Notes under the pieces: generated by a model | Seen by the model: only the letters and a program-made list of their open reading frames with translations | Told to the model about the DNA's origin: nothing | The model's database searches: none | Program-made: the position numbers and the translations under genes | DNA from: an uncultured Eubacteriales bacterium | GTDB lineage: Bacteria; Bacillota; Clostridia; Oscillospirales; CAG-272 | Assembly (NCBI GenBank): GCA_934467415.1 | Contig: CAKSLQ010000018.1 | Span: 1 to 13,831, forward strand | Direction of reading: 5' to 3' | DNA length: 13,831 nucleotides | Part shown: positions 6,813-13,831 of the stretch, in pieces | Layout of the letters: each line of letters starts with the position of its first letter | Position numbering within the stretch: position 1 is the stretch's first letter

Positions 6813-8066
6813 ATGGACAAAATCATCATCAACGGCGGCACACCGCTTGTCGGCACGGTCGAGATCAGCGGCGCGAAAAACGCGGCGCTCCCGGTTCTCG
6901 TCGGCACGGTGCTGACCGGCGACCGCTGCATCATTGAAAATGTACCCGAGATCCTCGATGTGGATCTGACGCTGGAGATCCTCGAAAAGATGGGGGCAAA
7001 GGTCAAGCGCGACCACACCACGGTGGAGATCGACACCCGCTACGTCCAGCCGGGGCGCTCGCCCTACGAGCTGGTCAGCCGGATGCGCGGCTCGACCTAT
7101 CTGATCGGCGCGGAGCTCGGCCGCTTCAATTACGCGCGCGTCGGCTCGCCCGGCGGCTGCGACTTCGGCGTCCGGCCGATCGACCAGCACGTCAAGAGCT
7201 TTGAGGCGCTGGGCGCGACCGTCTCGGTGCTGGGCGGCTATGTCGAGGCCAAGACGGACGCGCTGATCGCCGCCGAGGTCTATTTTGACGTGGTCTCGGT
7301 CGGCGCGACGGTCAACGCCATCCTCGCGTCGGTCTTTGCCGCAGGCACGACCGTGCTGGAAAACGCGGCGCGCGAGCCGCACATCGTTGACCTTGCCAAC
7401 TTCCTCAACACCTGCGGTGCGTCCATCAGCGGCGCGGGCACGGACACCATCAAGATCAAGGGCGTGGAGAAGCTGCACGGCTCGACCTACGCCATCATCC
7501 CGGATATGATCGAGGCGGGCACGTTCATGTGCGCCGCGGCCGCGACCGGCGGCAACGTCAAGATCAACAACGTCATCCCGAAGCACCTGGATTCCATCTC
7601 GGCAAAGCTCTCCGAGATGGGCGTCTGCATCGAGGAGCTGGACGATGCGGTGATCGTGCGCCGCACCGGCCCGATGAAGGGCATCAACGTCAAGACGCAG
7701 CCCTATCCCGGCTTCCCCACGGATATGCAGCCGCAGATCACCGCGCTGCTCTGCTTTGCGGACGGCACGGGGCGCGTCACCGAGGGCGTCTGGGACAACC
7801 GCTTCCGCTATGTGGAGGAGCTGCGCAAGACCGGCGCCGTCATCGACATCGCGGGCAAAACGGCAACCGTGCGCGGCAGCAGCACGCTGGTCGGCGCGCC
7901 GATGCGCTCGGTCGATCTGCGCGCGGGCGCGGCCATGGTCATCATGGGTCTGGCGTCGAGCGGCCGCACCGAGATCACCGACATTCACACGATCGAGCGC
8001 GGCTATGACAACATCGTCCGCAAGCTCCGCGACCTCGGCGCAGACATCCGCAAGGTCTCATACTGA
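6813..8066 (+). CDS. murA: UDP-N-acetylglucosamine 1-carboxyvinyltransferase
   Basis: MurA transfers enolpyruvate from PEP to UDP-GlcNAc, the first committed step of peptidoglycan precursor synthesis, in the cytoplasm. The 417-residue length is normal for the family. Key residues are visible: K22-N23 in 'GAKNAALPVL', the catalytic and fosfomycin-target cysteine C116 in 'SPGGCDFGVRPIDQH', the catalytic aspartate D304 in 'FPTDMQPQ', and the closing 'HTIERGYDNIVRKLRDLGA'. Because C116 is cysteine and not aspartate, the fosfomycin-adduct residue is retained. The RBS GAGAGGA (6797-6803) lies 9 bp upstream of the ATG. Firmicutes often carry two MurA paralogues; which one this is cannot be settled from the window. 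The gene has its own promoter and a strong terminator right after it. Its position beside WalRK fits shared cell-wall roles. Confidence 0.96.
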   Translation: MDKIIINGGTPLVGTVEISGAKNAALPVLVGTVLTGDRCIIENVPEILDVDLTLEILEKMGAKVKRDHTTVEIDTRYVQPGRSPYELVSRMRGSTYLIGAELGRFNYARVGSPGGCDFGVRPIDQHVKSFEALGATVSVLGGYVEAKTDALIAAEVYFDVVSVGATVNAILASVFAAGTTVLENAAREPHIVDLANFLNTCGASISGAGTDTIKIKGVEKLHGSTYAIIPDMIEAGTFMCAAAATGGNVKINNVIPKHLDSISAKLSEMGVCIEELDDAVIVRRTGPMKGINVKTQPYPGFPTDMQPQITALLCFADGTGRVTEGVWDNRFRYVEELRKTGAVIDIAGKTATVRGSSTLVGAPMRSVDLRAGAAMVIMGLASSGRTEITDIHTIERGYDNIVRKLRDLGADIRKVSY

Positions 8067-8077
8067 TCTGCCGAAAG

Positions 8078-8109
8078 AAAAAACCGCCGTCCGGCGGTTT
8101 TCTTTTTTT
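8078..8109 (+). terminator. Rho-independent terminator of murA
   Basis: AAAACCGCCG (8080-8089), a 2-base loop (TC), then CGGCGGTTTT (8092-8101), followed by C and a run of seven T (8103-8109). It starts 11 bp after the murA stop codon. The A-rich left side also gives a weaker signal on the opposite strand. Confidence 0.9.
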
Positions 8110-8175
8110 GCCCGGGTCCGGGACGCGGCGGATTCTGTCAAAGCGCCCACGCCGGCCTCTTTTTTCTTTTTCCTC

Positions 8176-8204
8176 TTGCATTGCCGAAACGAATGGTATA
8201 TAAT
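8176..8204 (+). promoter_or_regulatory. Sigma-A-type promoter for argS-yebC
   Basis: TTGCAT (8176-8181), a 17-bp spacer, then a perfect TATAAT (8199-8204), in an AT-rich pocket directly after the murA terminator. The start point would be near 8211, giving a leader of about 30 nt. The asnS promoter in this window has the same -35, spacing and -10. Confidence 0.8.
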
Positions 8205-8241
8205 TATAGAGTTAAGTATGCTTTCTTTGAAGGAGAATGTT

Positions 8242-9939
<1,698 letters not shown>

Positions 9940-9962
9940 TTCAGAATGACGAGGTAACAACC

Positions 9963-10685
9963 ATGTCCGGACATAGCAAATGGAAAAATATCATGCACAA
10001 GAAGGAGAAGACCGACGCACAGCGCGCCAAGGTCTTCACCAAGATCGGCAAGGAGATGGCGGTCGCCATCCGCGAGGGCGGCGCCGACCCGGTCTCCAAC
10101 TCCAAGCTGCGCGACCTGATCCAGAAGGCAAAGGCCAACAACGTGCCGAATGACAACATCGACCGCATCATCAAGAAGTTCTCGGGCGACAACACCGTCA
10201 ACTACGAGGAAATGGTCTACGAGGGCTACGGCCCCTGCGGCGTCGCCGTCATCGTCGAGGCGATGACCGACAACCGCAACCGCACCGCGTCCGAAGTGCG
10301 CCACGCCTTCGACAAGTTCGGCGGCAACCTCGGACAGAGCGGCTGCGTCAGCTACCTGTTTGAGGACAAGGGCGTCATTGTCATCGAGAAGGACGCGAAG
10401 ATCGACGAGGACAAGCTGATGGAGACCGCGCTCGAGGCGGGCGCCGAAGACTTCCTCACCGAGGACGACTGCTACGAGATCTACACCGAGACCTCCGACG
10501 TCTATGCCATCAAGGACGCGCTGGAGGCAGCGGGCTACACCGTGCTTTCCGCCGAGGAGGACAAGGTGCCGTCCAACTACATCACGCTCGATGGCGAGGA
10601 CGACATCAAGCACATGCAGCTGCTGCTGGATGCGCTGGAAGACAACGATGATGTTTCCGACGTCTACCACAACTGGGAAGAGTGA
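9963..10685 (+). CDS. yebC: YebC/TACO1-family translation-associated protein
   Basis: This protein of 240 residues is typical in length for the family. It starts 'MSGHSKWKNIMHKKEKTDAQRAKVFTKIGKEM', the family signature, followed by 'NVPNDNIDRIIKK', 'YEGYGPCGVAVIVEAMTDNRNRT' and 'GGNLGQSGCVSYLFEDKG'. All three expected domains are present. Family members were long annotated as transcriptional regulators (PmpR); more recent work on TACO1/YebC proteins supports a role at the ribosome, helping translation through proline-rich stretches. Its position 23 bp after argS in a translation operon fits the second role. The RBS is GAGG (9951-9954), 8 bp upstream of the ATG. The gene ends 30 bp before a strong hairpin terminator. 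The very acidic C-terminal tail is normal for the family. Confidence 0.95.
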   Translation: MSGHSKWKNIMHKKEKTDAQRAKVFTKIGKEMAVAIREGGADPVSNSKLRDLIQKAKANNVPNDNIDRIIKKFSGDNTVNYEEMVYEGYGPCGVAVIVEAMTDNRNRTASEVRHAFDKFGGNLGQSGCVSYLFEDKGVIVIEKDAKIDEDKLMETALEAGAEDFLTEDDCYEIYTETSDVYAIKDALEAAGYTVLSAEEDKVPSNYITLDGEDDIKHMQLLLDALEDNDDVSDVYHNWEE

Positions 10686-10715
10686 TTGCCCGGCGGACGA
10701 GGCGTTCCGCCTGCA

Positions 10716-10751
10716 AAAAAGCAGCTTCAACCGAGGTTGAAGCTGCTTTTT
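10716..10751. terminator. Bidirectional rho-independent terminator between yebC and the aminotransferase gene
   Basis: A perfect 16-bp stem, AAAAAGCAGCTTCAAC (10716-10731) with its complement (10736-10751), has a 4-base loop CGAG. On the + strand it ends in TTTTT and serves argS-yebC; on the - strand it ends in six T and serves the asnS-aminotransferase unit, whose last stop codon lies 14 bp away. A smaller GC hairpin (10692-10711) lies just before it. Confidence 0.92.
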
Positions 10752-10764
10752 GTTGTACAAATCC

Positions 10765-12045
10765 TTACTCCGCGAGCATTTTTTCGAGCGAGGCGAGGCG
10801 GACGCAGGCGGAAAGCGCCTGGATGCAGACCTCCAGCTCGTGCGCGGGGGAATAGGTGGGCGCGAGGCGCAGATTGGCGTCGCGCGGGTCCTTGCCGTAG
10901 GGGTAGGTCGCGCCCGCGCCGGTGAGGACGACGCCCGCCTGCCGCATCAGCGACCAGACGCGCTTGGCGCAGCCGTCCATCAGCGTCAGGCTGATGAAAT
11001 AGCCGCCGTTCGGCTTTGTCCAGGAAGCGATCCCGAGCCCGCCGAGCTCGGCCTCCAGCGCCTCAAACACGATGTCAAACTTCGGGCGGATGATGTCGGC
11101 GTGGCGCTGCATGATCTCGTGAATGTGCGCGGTGCTTTGCAGGTAGCGCGCCTGCCGCAGCTGATTCAGCTTGTCGAAGCTGATGGTCTGCACGCCGATG
11201 AGCTTCTTCGCCTGCGCCATGTTGGCGGGCGAAAGCGCCATCGCGGCGACGCCGCTGCCCGGGAAGGTCATCTTCGAGGTCGAGGTGAAGGCGAGGATGC
11301 GATCCTCCGTGCCGTAGCGCTGACCGAATTCAAAGATGTTCGCCAGCTTCTCCTCGCTGTAGATGTCGTGGACGCAGTAGGCATTGTCCCAGATGATGCG
11401 GAAGTCGGGCGCGGCGCATTCCATCTTGGCCAGACGGCGCACGACCTCGCGCGAATAGGTCACGCCGGTCGGGTTGGAGTACTTCGGCACACAGATGATG
11501 CCCTTGACCGCGGGGTCCTGCGCCAGCTCCTCGATGCGCTCGATGTCGGGCTGGCCGTCCGCACGGTATTCCACCGTGATCATCTCGATGCCGAGCGATT
11601 CCAGCATCCCGAAGTGGCGGTCATAGCCGGGGGCAGGGCAGATGAACCTGACTTTATCCAGTCTGCACCACGGCTCGTTCACGCCGGGGGCGCCGTGCAG
11701 CATCAGCCGCGTGAGCGCGTCGTAAATCATGTTGAGGCTCGAATTGCCGCCGACGAAGATCTGCTCCGCCGGGACCTCAAACAGCTCGGCAAACAGCGCC
11801 TTTGCCTCGGGAATGCCGTCGAGCAGGCCGTAGTTTCGGTAGTCGAAGCCCCGCTCGCCGACGTAGTCGCCGTGCTCGCCCGTGAGCGTGGTGAACAGCT
11901 CGTTCGACAGATCGAGCTGCTCGCCGATCGGCTTGCCGCGCGACAGGTCGAGCGACAGCTTCAGCTTGCAGAGGCAGTCAAATTCGATCTGCGCGCGCTT
12001 CAGCTGTTCTTTCTTTTCTTCTATGGAAAGCTCTGCGTATTTCAT
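10765..12045 (-). CDS. PLP-dependent aminotransferase, aspartate aminotransferase type Ic-like
   Basis: This is a fold-type I PLP enzyme of 426 residues, probably aspartate aminotransferase (oxaloacetate and glutamate to aspartate and 2-oxoglutarate). Visible motifs are 'GGNSSLNMIYDAL' (about 99-111) for PLP phosphate contact, 'PKYSNPTG' with N191, 'IIWDNAYCVHD' with D220 and Y223, the Schiff-base lysine K258 in 'STSKMTFPGSG', and the substrate-carboxylate arginine R393 in 'NLRLAPTYS'. The early 'LDLSRGKPIGEQLDLS' and 'DYRNYGLLDGIPEAKALFAELF' segments are typical of the type Ic group (the Pfam family once labelled alanine-glyoxylate aminotransferase-like), not of classical AspC/AspB. The ATG at 12045 has AAAGGAG just upstream. 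It starts 31 bp after the end of asnS on the same strand, so the two are probably one transcript. The substrate is inferred from family and context. Confidence 0.85.
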   Translation of the reverse strand: MKYAELSIEEKKEQLKRAQIEFDCLCKLKLSLDLSRGKPIGEQLDLSNELFTTLTGEHGDYVGERGFDYRNYGLLDGIPEAKALFAELFEVPAEQIFVGGNSSLNMIYDALTRLMLHGAPGVNEPWCRLDKVRFICPAPGYDRHFGMLESLGIEMITVEYRADGQPDIERIEELAQDPAVKGIICVPKYSNPTGVTYSREVVRRLAKMECAAPDFRIIWDNAYCVHDIYSEEKLANIFEFGQRYGTEDRILAFTSTSKMTFPGSGVAAMALSPANMAQAKKLIGVQTISFDKLNQLRQARYLQSTAHIHEIMQRHADIIRPKFDIVFEALEAELGGLGIASWTKPNGGYFISLTLMDGCAKRVWSLMRQAGVVLTGAGATYPYGKDPRDANLRLAPTYSPAHELEVCIQALSACVRLASLEKMLAE

Positions 12046-12076
12046 AATGCTCCTTTGGGGTCGTGGTGGGGTCGGC

Positions 12077-13471
12077 TTAAAAATCCGCCGAGCCGGTCGT
12101 TCTCGGGAAGGCCTCGACGTCGCGGATGTTGGAGACGCCGGTGATGTACATCACGAGGCGCTCAAAGCCGAGACCGAAGCCCGCGTGCTTCGCGCTGCCG
12201 AAGCGGCGCAGGTCGAGATACCAGCTGTAGTCTTCTTCCTTGAGGCCGAAGTTCTTCATCGCGGCAATCAGCCTGTCGAGGCGCTCCTCGCGCTGCGAAC
12301 CGCCGATCAGCTCGCCGACGCCGGGGACAAGCATATCCATGGCGGCGACGGTCTTGCCGTCCTCGTTCTGGCGCATGTAGAACGCCTTGATCTCGCGCGG
12401 ATAGTCGGTGACGAACACCGGCTTGCCGAAGATCTTCTCGGTGAGGTAGCGCTCATGCTCGGTCTGGAGGTCGATGCCCCAGGAGACCGGGTAGTCAAAC
12501 TTGTTGCCGCTCTCCTCGAGCAGACGGATCGCCTCGGTGTAGGTAACTCTGCCGAAGTCGTTGTCCACGAGGTTTTGCAGTCTTTCAAGCAGCGTGTTGT
12601 CGAAGAACTGGTTGAAGAACGCAAGCTCCTGCTTGCAGGTCGCCATGACGTGGCGGACAACGTGCTTGATCATCGCCTCGGCGATCTCCATGTCGTCCTC
12701 GAGGTCGGCGAAGGCCATCTCGGGCTCCATCATCCAGAACTCGGCGGCGTGGCGCTGCGTGTTGGAGCGCTCGGCGCGGAAGGTCGGGCCGAAGGTGTAG
12801 ACATTGCCGAACGCGAGCGCAAAGCACTCGGCGTTGAGCTGGCCGGAGACCGTCAGGCTGGTCGGCTTGCCGAAGAAGTCCTCGGCGTAGTTGACGCTGC
12901 CGTCCTCGTTCTTCGGCAGATCATCGAGGTCGAGCGAGGTCACGCGGAACATTTCGCCCGCACCCTCGCAGTCCGAGGTGGTGATGATCGGCGTGTTGAC
13001 ATAGACAAAGCCGCGGTCGTTGAAGAACTCGTGGATGGCGAACGCGCACTCGCTGCGGACGCGGAAGACCGCGTTGAAGGTGTTGGCGCGCGGGCGCAGG
13101 TGCGCGATCGTGCGCAGGAACTCGAAGGAGTGCTTCTTCTTCTGAAGCGGGTATTCGGGGGTGGAAACGCCCTCCACTTCTACCGCGTCCGCCTTCAGCT
13201 CAAAGGGCTGCTTGGCGTCGGGCGTCAGCACCAGCGTGCCGCGCACGACGAGCGCCGCGCCGACGTTCTGCTTGGCGATCTCGGTGTAGTTTGCGAGCTT
13301 GTCGGCCTCGAAAACGACCTGCAAGTTTTTGAAGCAGCTGCCGTCGTTCAGCTCGATGAAGCCGAAGGCGTTGCTGGCGCGGATGGAGCGTGCCCAGCCG
13401 CAGACGGTGATCGCTTTGCCGTCGTAGTCCTTTTCGGCGAGATAAATGCTTTTGATTTGTGTCCGCTGCAT
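12077..13471 (-). CDS. asnS: Asparaginyl-tRNA synthetase
   Basis: This class IIb aminoacyl-tRNA synthetase charges tRNA-Asn with asparagine. Its 464 residues show an N-terminal OB-fold anticodon-binding domain (about 1-110, 'ITVCGWARSIRASNAFGFIELNDGS'), then the catalytic core: motif 1 region 'FFNDRGFVYVNTPIIT', 'CEGAGEMFRVT', motif 2 with 'FRAERSNTQRHAAEFWMMEPE' (F231-R-A-E234), and motif 3 'GFGLGFERL' (431-439). It ends in 'AFPRTTGSADF', as AsnRS does; this and the core favour AsnRS over AspRS. I chose the ATG at 13471 because GTGAGGA lies 7 bp upstream and the protein then starts where the family does. The frame is open 28 codons further, into the repeat element, and that extension is rejected. 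Having AsnRS suggests direct charging rather than only the Asp-tRNA-Asn amidation route. No T-box leader was found. Confidence 0.95.
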   Translation of the reverse strand: MQRTQIKSIYLAEKDYDGKAITVCGWARSIRASNAFGFIELNDGSCFKNLQVVFEADKLANYTEIAKQNVGAALVVRGTLVLTPDAKQPFELKADAVEVEGVSTPEYPLQKKKHSFEFLRTIAHLRPRANTFNAVFRVRSECAFAIHEFFNDRGFVYVNTPIITTSDCEGAGEMFRVTSLDLDDLPKNEDGSVNYAEDFFGKPTSLTVSGQLNAECFALAFGNVYTFGPTFRAERSNTQRHAAEFWMMEPEMAFADLEDDMEIAEAMIKHVVRHVMATCKQELAFFNQFFDNTLLERLQNLVDNDFGRVTYTEAIRLLEESGNKFDYPVSWGIDLQTEHERYLTEKIFGKPVFVTDYPREIKAFYMRQNEDGKTVAAMDMLVPGVGELIGGSQREERLDRLIAAMKNFGLKEEDYSWYLDLRRFGSAKHAGFGLGFERLVMYITGVSNIRDVEAFPRTTGSADF

Positions 13472-13527
13472 TTTGAAATCCTCACTGTATATATAGATAG
13501 ATTTTTTAAGGTTAGAACGGGGGAGGG

Positions 13528-13643
13528 GCCTCCCTTGTGTAAAGGGAGGTGTCACGCGAAGCGTGACGGAGGGATTGTTACAGAGCCACGGAACAACCCC
13601 TCAGCCGCCATTCGGCGGCAGCTCCCCTTGCACAGGGGAGCCG
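13528..13643. repeat. Palindromic multi-hairpin element, copy 3
   Basis: It has the same plan as the copy at 4323. H1 is CCTCCCTT (13529-13536) with AAGGGAGG (13542-13549). H2 is GTCACGC-gaa-GCGTGAC (13551-13567). The central stem is AGGGATTGTT (13570-13579) with AACAACCCCT (13592-13601). H3 is GCCGCC-attc-GGCGGC (13604-13619). H4 is GCTCCCCT (13621-13628) with AGGGGAGC (13634-13641). Stems H1, centre and H4 are identical to copy 2, while H2 and H3 are different sequences that still pair fully. It lies between the asnS promoter and the asnS start, so it would be transcribed as part of the leader. Confidence 0.82.
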
Positions 13644-13665
13644 AAAGAAAACACCATAATAATAT

Positions 13666-13694
13666 ATTATAATCCACACGCGGGGCAAATGCAA
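13666..13694 (-). promoter_or_regulatory. Sigma-A-type promoter for asnS
   Basis: Read on the - strand: TTGCAT (13694-13689), a 17-bp spacer, then TATAAT (13671-13666), in an AT-rich pocket. The start point would be near 13659, giving a leader of about 190 nt that contains the whole palindromic element before the asnS ATG at 13471. Confidence 0.72.
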
Positions 13695-13719
13695 TCTTTT
13701 TTTGCAAAAGGAGAGAGAG

Positions 13720-13831
13720 GTTGCGGCGCTGCCGCAAAACGGGGTGACGCTTGCGCGTCAGCGGAGAGCCGCTGCGCGGCAATGAAGTTGCGGCGTTGCC
13801 GCAAACGGGGTGACGCTGCGCGTCAACGGAG
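13720..13831. repeat. Tandem hairpin repeat, 67-bp period, running off the window
   Basis: Two copies of one unit start at 13720 and 13787. Each unit has a hairpin TTGCGGC-nnn-GCCGCAA (13721-13737; 13788-13804), a linker ACGGGG, a hairpin TGACGC-loop-GCGTCA (13745-13760; 13811-13825) and the linker CGGAG. Between the units lies a third hairpin, GCCGC-TGC-GCGGC (13768-13780), and AATGAAG. Stems are identical between copies while loops differ (gct/gtt and ttgc/tgc). The array is cut by the window end, so its full length and copy number are unknown. Confidence 0.75.

Larger units (their letters stand above)
13472..13831. other. Non-coding region upstream of asnS: leader, palindromic element, promoter and hairpin array
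   Basis: About 360 bp at the right edge hold no gene I can support. In order they contain the asnS RBS and an AT-rich leader (13472-13527), palindromic element copy 3 (13528-13643), the asnS promoter on the - strand (13666-13694), an A/T-run segment with AAAAGGAGAGAG (13706-13718), and a tandem hairpin repeat running off the window (13720-13831). The next gene to the right is not visible. Confidence 0.75.

Noticed and set aside
7756..8241. Extended N-terminus for ArgRS
   Set aside because: The frame is open through murA, its terminator and the argS promoter, which cannot be part of the protein; the ATG at 8242 has a strong RBS and fits the family start.
10750..12144. Long open frame of 464 codons on + opposite the aminotransferase
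   Set aside because: It begins inside the terminator stem, is antisense to an enzyme with an intact PLP lysine, and has no recognisable domain.
13472..13555. 28-codon N-terminal extension of AsnRS
   Set aside because: It would start within the palindromic element and has no family match; the ATG at 13471 has GTGAGGA at 7 bp.
13472..13665. T-box riboswitch in the asnS leader
   Set aside because: I see no AGGGTGG-type T-box core, no specifier-loop arrangement and no terminator with a U-tract; the leader is filled by the repeat element.
11882..13672. Long open frame of 596 codons on + opposite asnS
   Set aside because: It is antisense to a full-length asparaginyl-tRNA synthetase and ends inside the asnS promoter region; its composition is that of a reversed GC-rich gene.
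13720..13831. CRISPR array
   Set aside because: The repeated part is itself two hairpins with variable loops, the period is 67 bp, and there are no unique spacers of constant length.

Overview
The window reads as a chromosomal segment of a GC-rich Firmicute, most likely a gut-type Clostridia (Oscillospiraceae-like) genome. The signs are a WalR/WalK-type two-component system followed by YycH/YycI-like membrane proteins, strong AAAGGAG-type ribosome binding sites, AT-rich promoters set in very GC-rich coding DNA, and short dispersed hairpin-rich repeats. The species assignment is inference; no rRNA or other marker is present. No phage genes, insertion sequences, transposases, CRISPR arrays or tRNAs were seen.

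Layout, left to right. (1) The C-terminal end of pyruvate kinase (1-229, +). (2) A non-coding stretch of about 480 bp (230-712) packed with nested inverted repeats. (3) A cell-envelope cluster on the + strand: a secreted protein with copper-amine-oxidase-N-like repeats and a degenerate deacetylase-like half, walR, walK, a palindromic repeat element, a YycH-like gene, yycI and murA. murA has its own promoter overlapping the yycI stop codon and ends at a clear terminator. (4) A translation cluster on the + strand: argS from a strong promoter, then yebC, closed by a bidirectional terminator. (5) A convergent - strand unit: asnS followed by a type Ic aspartate aminotransferase gene. It is driven by a promoter near 13.67 kb whose transcript must run through a second copy of the palindromic element. 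(6) The right edge enters a tandem array of small hairpins with a 67-bp period that runs off the window.

The genes are mostly conserved housekeeping functions: cell-wall homeostasis and peptidoglycan precursor synthesis, aminoacyl-tRNA supply, translation quality, and aspartate/asparagine metabolism. The least explained signal is in the intergenic DNA. Three copies of one architecture (421-582, 4323-4436, 13528-13643) share outer C-rich/G-rich hairpins and a long central stem, while the inner hairpins change sequence on both arms and stay perfectly paired. That compensatory pattern suggests selection on, or a copying mechanism acting on, folded single strands. One copy separates walRK from yycHI and another lies in the asnS leader, so they could also affect expression.
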